From positions 6,324,001 through 6,388,000 of the forward strand of contig NZ_CP051006.1 in the NCBI RefSeq assembly GCF_014673495.1: a stretch of 64,000 nucleotides of DNA, read 5' to 3'. The stretch is from Streptomyces griseofuscus (GTDB taxonomy: Bacteria > Actinomycetota > Actinomycetes > Streptomycetales > Streptomycetaceae). The position numbers were made by a program, and so were the translations under genes. Below, in pieces: positions 1 through 10,512 of the stretch (positions are counted from its first letter, which is position 1; each line of letters opens with the position of its first letter). The notes under the pieces were generated by a model that was not told the DNA's origin, searched no databases, and saw only the letters and a program-made list of their open reading frames with translations.

Positions 1-707
1 TGGCGGGTGGACATGGTCGTGTACCGGTCCAGGAGCCCGGCGTGCACCAGGCCCCAGGCGGCGAAGACGCAGATCAGCAGGAAGCCGATGAAGGTCTCGC
101 TGTCATCGTCGTCGATACCGATGCCGTAGGTGAAGACCACCAGGCCGAGGGCGGTGCCGACGGTGACGACGGCGCGTTCCACGAGCGGCGACAGGGTGCC
201 GGGGCGGGGCTGGTCGGGCTTGGTGAGATAGCCCTTGAGACCGGTGCCCGGGGCCGGGTGCGGCAGGGCGAGGGCGCCGAGCACGGGCAGCAGGGAGGCG
301 ACCATCGCCACGTATGCGCCCGGGTCGAGGTTGACCAGTCCGCCGAGGTCGACGGCGATGGCGATACCGGTGAACCAGCAGACGGCGAACGCCGACAGAG
401 CGGTCAGGAACACCGGGCTGGTGGCGCCCGCCGGGTTCAGCCAGCCGAGCCCCTTCACCCGCCACAGGGCGAGCACGTACAGCAGGGTGAGCGCGCCGGC
501 GACCAGGGCCAGGATCTGGAGTCCGGCCGGGTAGCCGTAGATGGTCAGGTTGCCGGGGAAGTCGGGCGTCCAGGTCCAGCTCATGAAGGCGCTGGCGATG
601 GTGCCGACGGCGCCGACGGCGATGAGCGGCCGGGCCACGGCGGCCGGGAGCGGCAGGGGGCCGCGCTCCACCGGGGTCTGGAGGGTGGTGTCGGTCATGG
701 TGCTCAC
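1..707 (-). CDS. livM: Branched-chain amino acid ABC transporter permease LivM (3' end beyond the window)
   Basis: This is the inner-membrane permease of a LivFGHMK-type importer, read right to left; only its first ~235 residues lie in the window. The visible part has several hydrophobic segments separated by short polar loops, with an acidic DDDDSE loop near the edge. It is therefore the extra N-terminal membrane region that makes actinomycete LivM proteins longer (about 600 aa) than E. coli LivM. The preferred start is a GTG at 707 that overlaps the livH stop as GTGA, giving translational coupling; an in-frame ATG at 698 is the alternative. Its position directly after livH supports the call, since the conserved ABC permease core is outside the window. 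Confidence 0.8.
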   Translation of the reverse strand, partial: MSTMTDTTLQTPVERGPLPLPAAVARPLIAVGAVGTIASAFMSWTWTPDFPGNLTIYGYPAGLQILALVAGALTLLYVLALWRVKGLGWLNPAGATSPVFLTALSAFAVCWFTGIAIAVDLGGLVNLDPGAYVAMVASLLPVLGALALPHPAPGTGLKGYLTKPDQPRPGTLSPLVERAVVTVGTALGLVVFTYGIGIDDDDSETFIGFLLICVFAAWGLVHAGLLDRYTTMSTR

Positions 708-1633
708 GCCCTGTCCGCGACGCGTTCGCCGAGCAGACCTTGTGGTCTGAAGAGGAGTACGAGGATGAGGAGGACGAAGGCCCACACCGGCGCCCAGCCC
801 TGGCCGCCGAGCTGGTGCATGCCGGGGATGTCCGCGATGTAGGCGGTCGCCATGGCCTCGGCGATGCCGAGGACGAGTCCGCCGAGCATGGCGCCGTAGA
901 TGTTGCCGATGCCACCGAGGACGGCCGCGGTGAAGGCCTTGAGGCCGGCGAGGAAGCCCATGTCGTAGGAGACCGAGCCGTACTTGAGGCCGTACGCGGT
1001 GCCCGCGACCGCCGCGAACAGGCCGCCGATGGCGAACGCGATCACGATGATGCGGTTGGTGTCGATGCCCATCAGCTGGGCGGTGTCCGGGTCCTGCGCG
1101 GTGGCCTGCATGGCACGGCCGGTGCGCGAGAGCCGGACGAAGAAGGCGAGGATCGCCATGCACACCGGGGCGGCGATGATCAGGAAGAGGTCGCCGCTCT
1201 GCACGGTGACCGAGCCCAGGTGGTAGGGCCCGAAGGGCAGCTGCGGGAAGACCCGGGCGGCCTTGGCGTTCGGGTACAGGTTGAAGACGAGCTGCTGGAG
1301 CGCGAGCGAGAGACCGATGGCCGTGATGAGCGGCGCCAGGCGTGGCGCGCCGCGTAGCGGCCGGTAGGCGAAGCGTTCGGCGCCGACGGCGATGAGTACG
1401 GCGACCAGGGCGCCGCCGACGAGCATCGCCGGCAGGGCTATCCACATGGATACGCCGTCCGGCAGGACGAGATACACCGTGAGGGCGCCGAAGCCTCCCG
1501 TCATGAAGATCTCGCCGTGAGCGAAGTTGATGAGCTGGACGATGCCGTACACCATCGTGTATCCGATGGCGATCAGACCGTACATCGAGCCGAGGAACAG
1601 CCCGTTGGCCAGCTGCTGCGGCAGGGTGTTCAC
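704..1633 (-). CDS. livH: Branched-chain amino acid ABC transporter permease LivH
   Basis: This 309-aa integral membrane permease partners with LivM in import of leucine, isoleucine and valine. The N-terminus contains the family signature NGLFLGSMYGLIAIG followed by YGIVQLINFAHGE. The cytoplasmic coupling-loop region GLKAFTAAVLGGIGN lies near residue 240, and the C-terminus carries the FRPQGLLG motif typical of LivH. The length matches the family (about 308 aa). The start is GTG, with a GGAGG Shine-Dalgarno nine bases upstream. It lies 108 bp downstream of livK and overlaps livM by 4 bp, so livK-livH-livM probably form one operon. Confident at family level; the exact substrate is inferred. 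Confidence 0.93.
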   Translation of the reverse strand: MNTLPQQLANGLFLGSMYGLIAIGYTMVYGIVQLINFAHGEIFMTGGFGALTVYLVLPDGVSMWIALPAMLVGGALVAVLIAVGAERFAYRPLRGAPRLAPLITAIGLSLALQQLVFNLYPNAKAARVFPQLPFGPYHLGSVTVQSGDLFLIIAAPVCMAILAFFVRLSRTGRAMQATAQDPDTAQLMGIDTNRIIVIAFAIGGLFAAVAGTAYGLKYGSVSYDMGFLAGLKAFTAAVLGGIGNIYGAMLGGLVLGIAEAMATAYIADIPGMHQLGGQGWAPVWAFVLLILVLLFRPQGLLGERVADRA

Positions 1634-1741
1634 CGCATGGCCTCCATGTGGTGGGGAGAGTCAAGGGGGCGGTAGAGGGCGGGCCGCGCGGTGACGGTGG
1701 TCATTGCCGCGCGGCCCTGGAGTCGCGATGGGTGCCGCGGG

Positions 1742-2965
1742 CTACTTGGGGTTGGCGACGCCGCTCTTGACGGACTTCCACGCACCGTTGACGACCTGGT
1801 AGACGGTCAGCTGCTTGTTCGTGGTGTCACCGAACTCGTCGAACGAGATCTTGCCGGAGATGCCGTCGAAGGAGTTGTGCTGCACGGCGTCGACGACCTG
1901 GGCGCGGGCGTCGTCGGGGAGCTTGCCGTCCTTGATGACCTGGCCGACGGCCTTGATGATCGCGGTGGCGGCGTCGTAGGAGTACGAGCCGTAGGTGCCG
2001 TAGTCACCGGGGTACTTCTTGGCCTTGTAGGTGGCCACGAAGTCCTTGGCGGCGGGCAGGGTGTCGACCGGGACGCCGATGGAGGTCGCGAGGTCGCCCT
2101 CGGCGGCCTTGCCGGCGGTCTTGATGTAGGTCGGGGTGAACATGCCGTCGCCGCCGAACAGCGGGATGTTGGCGCCGGCGTCCTTGAGCTGCTTGGTCAG
2201 CACCTGGGACTCGTCGTACTGGCCGCCGTAGTACAGGATGTCGGCGCCCGAGTTCTTGATCTTGGTGACGAGGGTGGAGAAGTCGCGGTCGCCCACGCTG
2301 ACGTGGTCGGTACCGATGACCTTGCCGCCCTGCTTGGCGAACTGCTCCTTGAAGATCTTGGAGAGGCCGGCGCCGTAGGTCTGCTTGTCGTCGACGACGA
2401 ACGCCTTCTTCTTGTGCAGACCGTTGTAGGCGTAGTCCGCCGCGAAGGCGCCCTGGAGGGCGTCCGTGGTCGCGGTGCGGAAGTAGTTCTTGAACGGGCG
2501 GACCTTCTTGGTCTGCCAGTCCTTGCCCTGGGTCAGCTCCGGGGCGGTGTTCGACGGGGAGATCTCCACCAGGTTGGCGGTGTTCAGGACCTGCTGCATC
2601 TGGGTGGCCACGCCGGAGTTGAGCGGGCCGACCACACCGAGGACGTCCTTCTCGGCGACCAGCTGGGTGGCGTTCTGCTGGCCGGTGGCCGGGATCGCCT
2701 TGTCGTCCAGCGCCTTGACCTTGAAGGTCACGCCCGGGACCGTCTTGTTCTTGTTCGCGTCGTCGACCGCTATCTGCGCGCCGTACTGGATGCCGAGGCC
2801 GGTCGCGGAGTTCTGGCCGGTCAGCGGGGCGTCCACGCCGATGGTGACCGTCACGTTGCCGCTGTCGCCGCCCTTGCTGTCATTGTTGCGGGAGCCGCAG
2901 GCGGTGAGAGTCAGAGCTCCGGTCGTCAGAACGGAGGTAAGAATCACCAGAGAACGCTGTCGCAC
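1742..2965 (-). CDS. livK: Branched-chain amino acid ABC transporter substrate-binding lipoprotein LivK
   Basis: This 407-aa extracytoplasmic solute receptor feeds LivHM. It starts with a lipoprotein signal peptide whose lipobox LTAC places the acylated cysteine at residue 23, followed by a Ser/Gly/Asp-rich linker. The mature part reads as a type I periplasmic binding fold: ITIGVDAPLTG-like strand, LGVVGPLNSG, and GGDGMFTPTYI near residue 270. The start is GTG with GGAAAGGA upstream. It is the first gene of the liv cluster and has a long (584 bp) intergenic region before it, where its promoter must lie. Which amino acid it prefers cannot be read from sequence. Confidence 0.93.
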   Translation of the reverse strand: MRQRSLVILTSVLTTGALTLTACGSRNNDSKGGDSGNVTVTIGVDAPLTGQNSATGLGIQYGAQIAVDDANKNKTVPGVTFKVKALDDKAIPATGQQNATQLVAEKDVLGVVGPLNSGVATQMQQVLNTANLVEISPSNTAPELTQGKDWQTKKVRPFKNYFRTATTDALQGAFAADYAYNGLHKKKAFVVDDKQTYGAGLSKIFKEQFAKQGGKVIGTDHVSVGDRDFSTLVTKIKNSGADILYYGGQYDESQVLTKQLKDAGANIPLFGGDGMFTPTYIKTAGKAAEGDLATSIGVPVDTLPAAKDFVATYKAKKYPGDYGTYGSYSYDAATAIIKAVGQVIKDGKLPDDARAQVVDAVQHNSFDGISGKISFDEFGDTTNKQLTVYQVVNGAWKSVKSGVANPK

Positions 2966-3498
2966 AATCGATCCTTTCCGCAGGCATGAGCGGTCCCTGG
3001 AACGGGACGGCGTAGAGCCGCGTTGGTACCGAACTCCCGTTGGAGCGGTGACTGGCCGTGACTCTAAGCCCGCTATGGAGACCTGGGCAGCGCCGTAGGC
3101 GTCCTTGTGACTTTCTTGTTATGACGGCGTGGACGGAAAAGTTCCGCCGGGGATACTCTCGGCCGGTTTGGCGGAATTTCCCCGCGGTCCACATTTTGAG
3201 AATGTGCACTTCCGGTTGGCCGTCGGGCCGAGGTCGCGGGCCGGTGGGCGTGGTGCCCCCGGGGCGCCCGGGAAAGATCACCCAGGGGTGCGCCCCCACC
3301 GGGGAGCCGACAGGTGCTTATTGCGCGCGCGTTACGCAGCGTTACGCCGGAAAATAAAGGTGCGGCATACAGCAATTTTGGGCGGCCGAAGGTCGATATC
3401 TCCACCCCGGTCCCGGTGGACCTCAAGGGGTCGTTCCGGACGGACGAGGGAATTCCACTTTTCCGTATGAGAGATGACGCCGCATCGATGACAAAAAT
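2966..3498. other. Long intergenic region before livK with several hairpins
   Basis: No convincing gene is present. It is less G+C-rich than the surrounding genes. It contains a small hairpin CACATT-TTGAG-AATGTG (3190-3206), a larger inverted repeat TTCCGCC (3142-3148) / GGCGGAA (3170-3176), and a 9-bp direct repeat GCGTTACGC at 3329-3337 and 3339-3347. A minus-strand -10-like TAGAGT (forward 3061-3066) could serve livK, but I see no good -35. The region may hold an unannotated small RNA, but nothing proves it. Confidence 0.4.
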
Positions 3499-3533
3499 GC
3501 CCGGTCGCACCCCTTTTGGGGAGTGGACCGGGC
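3492..3533 (-). terminator. Rho-independent terminator of the thioesterase gene
   Basis: Read on the minus strand, just after the thioesterase stop codon, GCCCGGTC and GACCGGGC pair (3499-3506 with 3526-3533) around an inner CCCC/GGGG stem. They are followed by an ATTTTTG tract at 3492-3498. Stem plus T-tract in this orientation is a classical intrinsic terminator, uncommon in this G+C-rich genome. Confidence 0.75.
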
Positions 3534-3549
3534 CTTTGCTGAGGTAACG

Positions 3550-4038
3550 TCAGACCGCTGCGGGTGCCTGCTCGCCGTTCCGGGCGCCGAGGTCGCGGAG
3601 CATGCAGGTCAGCCGCGCGCTGCACACCCGACGGCCCTGTTCGTCGCTGATGACGACCTCGTACGTCGCCGTCGACCGGCCCCGGTGCACGGGCGTGGCC
3701 ACACCGGTCACCAGACCCGAGCGGATCCCGCGGTGATGCGTGCAGTTGAGGTCCACGCCGACCGCGACCTTGGTGCTGCCGCCGTGCAGCATCGCGCCGA
3801 TCGAGCCCAGCGTCTCCGCGAGCACCGCCGAGGCGCCGCCGTGCAGCAGTCCGTACGGCTGGGTGTTGCCCTCCACCGGCATCGTGCCGACGACCTTCTC
3901 GGCGGACGCCTCCAGGATCTGCACACCCATCCGCATGCCGAGGTCACCGGCCGAGAAGAGCGCGGGCAGGTCCACGCCGAGCGCCGCGTACTCCTCGATG
4001 ACCTCCTGCGGGAACTGCACCTGCTGCTGCTCGCCCAT
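3550..4038 (-). CDS. PaaI-type hotdog-fold thioesterase
   Basis: This 162-aa cytoplasmic acyl-CoA thioesterase belongs to the PaaI/YbgC-like hotdog superfamily. The sequence shows YGLLHGGASAVLAE at residues 62-75, with the HGG turn (66-68) and the acidic residue Glu75 on the central helix expected for catalysis. A GVDLNCTHHRG strand region follows. Length is normal. The start is the ATG at 4038; the frame continues upstream but the homologous region begins here. It is 46 bp downstream of the oxidoreductase gene on the same strand. A 16-bp palindrome sits between them, so it may have its own promoter and repressor. The substrate (phenylacetyl-CoA derivatives or another acyl-CoA) cannot be decided. 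Confidence 0.85.
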   Translation of the reverse strand: MGEQQQVQFPQEVIEEYAALGVDLPALFSAGDLGMRMGVQILEASAEKVVGTMPVEGNTQPYGLLHGGASAVLAETLGSIGAMLHGGSTKVAVGVDLNCTHHRGIRSGLVTGVATPVHRGRSTATYEVVISDEQGRRVCSARLTCMLRDLGARNGEQAPAAV

Positions 4039-4072
4039 GAGCCGGCTCCGTTCGTCGTACACCTGTCTTAAC

Positions 4073-4084
4073 CTGAGCGAACGC

Positions 4085-4088
<4 letters not shown>
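4073..4088. promoter_or_regulatory. 16-bp palindrome, possible TetR-type operator
   Basis: CTGAGCG-AA-CGCTCAG is a perfect inverted repeat overlapping the stop codon of the oxidoreductase gene and lying 35 bp before the thioesterase start. AGCG-NN-CGCT cores are common for TetR-family repressors of acyl-CoA genes in actinobacteria; that link is inference. No TetR gene lies in the neighbourhood. Confidence 0.4.
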
Positions 4089-6388
<2,300 letters not shown>

Positions 6389-6476
6389 CGCGCGCTCCCC
6401 TTCGACTGCGTGTACCACGTACGGGGCCGATCCTCCCATGGGGCACTGACAGGGGGAATGGGCGGCTCCAGGGGGC

Positions 6477-6542
6477 GAGGAGGGGGCGGCGAGTGGGTGA
6501 GGAGGGGGCGGCGAGTGGGCGAGGAGAGGGGCGGCGAGAAGC
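6477..6542. repeat. Three tandem copies of a 22-bp repeat upstream of the oxidoreductase gene
   Basis: Units starting GAGGAGGGGGCGGCGAGTGG lie at 6477-6498, 6499-6520 and, with changes, 6521-6542. They fall in the divergent intergenic region between the oxidoreductase gene and polA, about 90-155 bp before the oxidoreductase start. They are purine-rich on the plus strand. The rest of the gap (6389-6862) holds no gene that I can support. Confidence 0.8.
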
Positions 6543-6832
6543 TGGGGCGCGTCTGCGGGGCCGGGCGTGTCCCCGCTCACCGACAAACGATCACCGACAC
6601 CGCCCTCCCGCTATCACCCTCCCGGCGATACGGGACCGCCCCGAGGCGCCCGGTCCGGTCGCCGGGCGGCCGCCGTCGTCGTACGCGATCGCCTCGCGGC
6701 GCCGCCCCGTGAGCCGCCCCCGGGCCCGCGGCGGCTCGCCCCGCCGCAGGCCCCTCGGGCCGGGCCCGGTGGCGCCGGACCGGGTCCGGCCGGCGCCGTC
6801 CGCCCGGCCGCCGGAGGCACACGCGGTCCGGA

Positions 6833-6855
6833 GTGTCAGTGGGGCGTGGCAGGAT
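6833..6855 (+). promoter_or_regulatory. polA promoter candidate resembling the PafBC-type damage promoter
   Basis: GTGTCAGTG (6833-6841), 8 bp, then CAGGAT (6850-6855). Compared with TTGTCAGTG-N8-TANNNT, one base differs in the upstream element and one in the -10. The -10 would end 7 bp before the GTG start, giving a leaderless mRNA. The AGGA in the -10 could instead be the Shine-Dalgarno, so this call is tentative. Confidence 0.4.
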
Positions 6856-6862
6856 CGGTGGC

Positions 6863-9589
6863 GTGGCAGAGACAGCATCGAAGAAGACCGACAAGACCCC
6901 CGGCGGCTCCCGTCCCCGGCTGATGCTCATGGACGGGCACTCGCTGGCCTACCGCGCGTTCTTCGCGCTGCCCGCGGAGAACTTCACCACCGCGACGGGC
7001 CAGCCGACGAACGCGATCTACGGGTTCGCGTCGATGCTGGCCAACACCCTGCGTGACGAGTCGCCCACCCACTTCGCGGTGGCCTTCGACGTCTCCCGCA
7101 AGACCTGGCGCTCCGAGCGCTTCACCGAGTACAAGGCGAACCGCTCCAAGAGCCCCGACGAGTTCAAGGGCCAGGTCGAGCTGATCGGCGAGCTCCTGGA
7201 CGCGATGCACGCGCCGCGCTTCGCCGTCGACGGCTTCGAGGCCGACGACATCATCGCCACCCTCGCCACCCAGGCCGAGGCCGAGGGCTTCGACGTACTG
7301 ATCGTCACCGGCGACCGCGACTCCTTCCAGCTGGTCAGCGAGCACACCACCGTGCTCTACCCGACCAAGGGCGTCTCCGAGCTGACCCGGTTCACCCCGG
7401 AGAAGGTTCTGGAGAAGTACGGCTTGACGCCCGCCCAGTACCCCGACTTCGCCGCCCTGCGCGGCGACCCGTCCGACAACCTCCCCGGCATCCCCGGCGT
7501 CGGCGAGAAGACCGCCGCGAAGTGGATCAACCAGTTCGGCTCCTTCGCCGAGCTGGTCGAGCGCGTCGAGGAGGTCAAGGGCAAGGCGGGCCAGAACCTC
7601 CGCGACCACCTGGAGTCGGTCAAGCTCAACCGCGTCCTCACCGAGCTGGAGCGCCAGGTCGAGCTGCCGAAGGCGGTCACCGACCTGGAGCGCGCGCCGT
7701 ACGACCGCAAGGGCGTCGCGCTGGTCCTGGACACCCTGGAGATCCGCAACCCGTCCCTGCGCGAGCGCCTCTTCGCCGTCGACCCGGGCGCCGAGGAGGC
7801 CGACACCACCCCGGTCACCACCGAGGGCGTCGAGGTCGACGGCACCGTCCTGCGCACCGGCGAGCTGGCCCCCTGGCTCGCCGAGCACGGCACGCAGCCC
7901 CTGGGCGTCGCCACCGTCGGCACCTGGGCGCTGGGCACCGGCTCGGTCGCCGAGGTCGCCCTGGCGGCGGCCGGGGGAGCGGCCGCCTGGTTCGACCCCG
8001 CGGAGCTGGACGAGGCCGACGAGAACGCGTTCGCGGCCTGGCTGGCGGACACCGAGCGCCCCAAGGTGTTCCACAACGCCAAGGGCGCCATGCGGGTCTT
8101 CGCCGAGCACGGCTGGAGCATCGAGGGCGTGCGCATGGACACCGCGCTCGCCGCCTACCTGGTCAAGCCCGGCCGGCGCTCCTTCGACCTGGACGCGCTG
8201 TCCCTGGAGTACCTGCACCGCGAGCTGGCCCCCGCCGCCGCGGCCGACGGCCAGCTGGCCTTCGGCACGGACGAGGCAGCCGAGGCCGAGGCCCTGATGA
8301 TCCAGGCCCGTGCCGTCCTGGACCTCGGCGAGGCGTTCGAGGGCCGCCTGGAGGAGGTCGGCGCCGCCGATCTGCTGCGCGACATGGAGCTGCCCACCTC
8401 CGCCCTGCTCGCCCGCATGGAGCGGCACGGCATCGCCGCGGATCGCGCGCACCTCGACGCGATGGAGCAGATGTTCGCGGGCGCGGTGCAGCAGGCCGTG
8501 AAGGAGGCGCACGCGGCCGCGGGCCACGAGTTCAACCTGGGCTCGCCCAAGCAGCTCCAGGAAGTCCTCTTCAACGAGCTGGCCCTGCCCAAGACCAAGA
8601 AGACCAAGACCGGCTACACCACGGACGCCGACGCCCTGGCCTGGCTCGCCACCCAGACGGACAACGAGCTGCCGGTGATCATGCTCCGCCACCGCGAGCA
8701 GGCCAAGCTCCGCGTCACCGTCGAGGGCCTGATCAAGACCATCGCGGGCGACGGCCGTATTCACACCACCTTCAACCAGACGGTGGCCGCGACCGGCCGG
8801 CTGTCCTCCACGGACCCGAACCTCCAGAACATCCCGGTCCGCACCGACGAGGGCCGGGCGATCCGCCGCGGCTTCGTCGTCGGCGAGGGCTTCGAGTCCC
8901 TGATGACCGCCGACTACAGCCAGATCGAGCTGCGCGTGATGGCCCACCTCTCCGAGGACGAGGGCCTGATCAGGGCGTTCACCTCCGGCGAGGACCTGCA
9001 CACCACGGCCGCCTCCCAGGTCTTCGGCGTCGAGCCGGCCGCGGTCGACGCGGAGATGCGCCGCAAGATCAAGGCGATGTCGTACGGCCTGGCGTACGGC
9101 CTGTCCGCGTTCGGCCTCTCCCAGCAGCTGAACATCGAGGCGGGGGAGTCCCGCGCCCTGATGGACGCGTACTTCGAGCGCTTCGGCGGGGTCCGCGACT
9201 ACCTGCGCCGCGCCGTGGACGAGGCCAGGGCCACGGGCTACACGGCGACCGTCTTCGGGCGCCGCCGCTATCTGCCCGACCTCAACAGCGACAACCGCCA
9301 GCGCCGCGAGGCCGCCGAGCGGATGGCCCTGAACGCGCCCATCCAGGGCACGGCGGCGGACATCGTCAAGATCGCCATGCTCAAGGTGGACACCGCCCTG
9401 CGGGCCGCGGACCTGAAGTCCCGGATGCTGCTCCAGGTCCACGACGAAATCGTCCTGGAGATCGCCCCCGGCGAGCGCGCCCGCGTCGAGGAGATCGTCC
9501 GCCACGAGATGTCCGGCGCCGTGACCCTCCGGGCCCCTCTGGACGTCTCGGTCGGCGTCGGCCCGGACTGGGAGTCGGCCGCGCACTAG
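6863..9589 (+). CDS. polA: DNA polymerase I
   Basis: This 908-aa repair and Okazaki-fragment polymerase has an N-terminal 5'-nuclease domain (MLMDGHSLAYRAFFA near residue 24; VTGDRDSFQL near 150). A central domain of about residues 310-500 follows, then the polymerase. Motif A DYSQIELRVMAH has Asp684. Motif B RRKIKAMSYGLAYG has Lys737 and Tyr741. Motif C has HDE at 860-862. The central 3'-5' exonuclease motifs are degenerate: the FDTET-type acidic pair and the NxKxD aspartate are absent (NAKGA here), so no proofreading is expected. Tyr741 replaces the E. coli Phe762. The start is GTG at 6863 with AGGA 8 bp upstream. Confidence 0.97.
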   Translation: MAETASKKTDKTPGGSRPRLMLMDGHSLAYRAFFALPAENFTTATGQPTNAIYGFASMLANTLRDESPTHFAVAFDVSRKTWRSERFTEYKANRSKSPDEFKGQVELIGELLDAMHAPRFAVDGFEADDIIATLATQAEAEGFDVLIVTGDRDSFQLVSEHTTVLYPTKGVSELTRFTPEKVLEKYGLTPAQYPDFAALRGDPSDNLPGIPGVGEKTAAKWINQFGSFAELVERVEEVKGKAGQNLRDHLESVKLNRVLTELERQVELPKAVTDLERAPYDRKGVALVLDTLEIRNPSLRERLFAVDPGAEEADTTPVTTEGVEVDGTVLRTGELAPWLAEHGTQPLGVATVGTWALGTGSVAEVALAAAGGAAAWFDPAELDEADENAFAAWLADTERPKVFHNAKGAMRVFAEHGWSIEGVRMDTALAAYLVKPGRRSFDLDALSLEYLHRELAPAAAADGQLAFGTDEAAEAEALMIQARAVLDLGEAFEGRLEEVGAADLLRDMELPTSALLARMERHGIAADRAHLDAMEQMFAGAVQQAVKEAHAAAGHEFNLGSPKQLQEVLFNELALPKTKKTKTGYTTDADALAWLATQTDNELPVIMLRHREQAKLRVTVEGLIKTIAGDGRIHTTFNQTVAATGRLSSTDPNLQNIPVRTDEGRAIRRGFVVGEGFESLMTADYSQIELRVMAHLSEDEGLIRAFTSGEDLHTTAASQVFGVEPAAVDAEMRRKIKAMSYGLAYGLSAFGLSQQLNIEAGESRALMDAYFERFGGVRDYLRRAVDEARATGYTATVFGRRRYLPDLNSDNRQRREAAERMALNAPIQGTAADIVKIAMLKVDTALRAADLKSRMLLQVHDEIVLEIAPGERARVEEIVRHEMSGAVTLRAPLDVSVGVGPDWESAAH

Positions 9590-9640
9590 CCCGCGCGGCA
9601 ACGACCCGGGAGCCGCCGCACCCGGGCCGCACCTGTGAGG

Positions 9641-9671
9641 GGGTGCCGTATTCCGTCGGAGTACGGCACCC
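9641..9671 (+). terminator. Hairpin terminator of polA
   Basis: GGGTGCCGTA (9641-9650) and TACGGCACCC (9662-9671) form a perfect 10-bp stem 50 bp after the polA stop. There is no T-tract, as is usual for Streptomyces terminators. Confidence 0.6.
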
Positions 9672-9803
9672 AGCGGCCCGCGCAAGCCGGAATCCCCCAT
9701 TCCGCACCGGTACCACAAAGACGGCTCAACCCCCGGCGGGACCGTCACTCACGTGGCCCCCGTCAAAACGCCCCGCACCCTCCGCAGCCGCAAAACTGCG
9801 GGC

Positions 9804-10208
9804 ATGGGTATACGCATGCTTCACCGCCGGACGCCCGAGGCAGTGACCCGGGTCTGGGCGGACACCGCCTCGGCGCAGGCACTGCCCGCCTCGCCGGTCC
9901 CGGCCCTCGCGGCCGACGCAAGCACCGCCCGCATCCCCGCCGACCCGGCCACGACCGTCCGCAGGGCCGCCAGGAAGGTTCGGCGCAGGCTCAAGGACCG
10001 CACCGCCAGGACCGGGGCCGCCGCCCGTGCGGGCCACGCCCCCGACTGGCGCCAGTGGGCCGATCTGGCCCGCGGCTATCTCGCGCTCGCGCTCACCCTG
10101 ATCCCGAGATCCCGCCCCCGCCCCACCCTCACCGTCTTCGTCGCCCCCCTCGACGAACGCCCGGCCCGCCACGATCCCCGCGACCCCGGCCCACGCACCG
10201 CCTTCTAG
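9804..10208 (+). CDS. Hypothetical protein, basic, Arg-rich
   Basis: This 134-aa protein starts MGIRMLHRRTPEA. It is strongly basic in the middle, with an Arg/Lys cluster TTVRRAARKVRRRLKDR. A more hydrophobic stretch, DLARGYLALALTLIP, lies near residue 90, and the C-terminus is disordered and Pro/Arg-rich. Codon use (G/C at third positions) fits a real gene. I recall similar short proteins beginning MGxRMLHRR in other Streptomyces but know no function. A hairpin CCGCAG...CTGCGG sits immediately before the start and no good Shine-Dalgarno is visible. The frame is open up to 9753 upstream. Confidence 0.55.
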   Translation: MGIRMLHRRTPEAVTRVWADTASAQALPASPVPALAADASTARIPADPATTVRRAARKVRRRLKDRTARTGAAARAGHAPDWRQWADLARGYLALALTLIPRSRPRPTLTVFVAPLDERPARHDPRDPGPRTAF

Positions 10209-10512
10209 GGCCGCGCCACCCCCTCCCCCCAACTCAAGAGCGGGCCATTGTCACCGCCCTGGCGGGCCGTCGGGCGCGCCCACCTCAACGTCAGGTGGCC
10301 AACCGGTGAAAATCGGGCATGAACGGGTGCCCCGGCAAAGCAAGTTGTCGTAGGGTCGCCTGCGGCGCCGTGCCGAGCGCACGGGCCGGACACCGTCACA
10401 CAGGTGAAAGGGCGGCACAGGAGCAACCGGAACGCCGGGTCGTTCGTCAGACCAGGGCGGGACACACATACGTGGATACGGACGCACGACGTCCTTGGGA
10501 GGGGTTCACTCT
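10209..10512. other. Intergenic region before the lytic transglycosylase gene
   Basis: No gene is supported here. A -10-like TAGGGT lies at 10351-10356 without a convincing -35. If used, it would give a leader of about 155 nt. I compared the leader by eye with the ydaO/yuaA (cyclic di-AMP) riboswitch that often precedes actinobacterial cell-wall hydrolase genes and did not find its conserved segments. Confidence 0.35.

Noticed and set aside
3329..3347. GCGTTACGC direct repeat considered as a GlnR or PHO box.
   Set aside because: The spacing is 10 bp and the second element lacks GAAAC or TTCACC; it fits neither consensus.
6430..6452. CTGTCAGTG-N8-GAGGAT on the minus strand before the oxidoreductase gene, resembling the PafBC promoter.
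   Set aside because: Both elements deviate from consensus at their first base, the gene has a normal leader with Shine-Dalgarno and no repair role; not strong enough.
6836..9748. A 970-residue open frame antisense to polA, and similar long antisense frames opposite uvrA and the oxidoreductase gene.
   Set aside because: They mirror the G/C third-position bias of the real genes, have low-complexity Val/Leu/Gly/Arg composition and match no family.
10209..10512. Possible ydaO (cyclic di-AMP) riboswitch before the cell-wall transglycosylase gene.
   Set aside because: Conserved ydaO segments are not recognisable by eye; a covariance-model search would be decisive.
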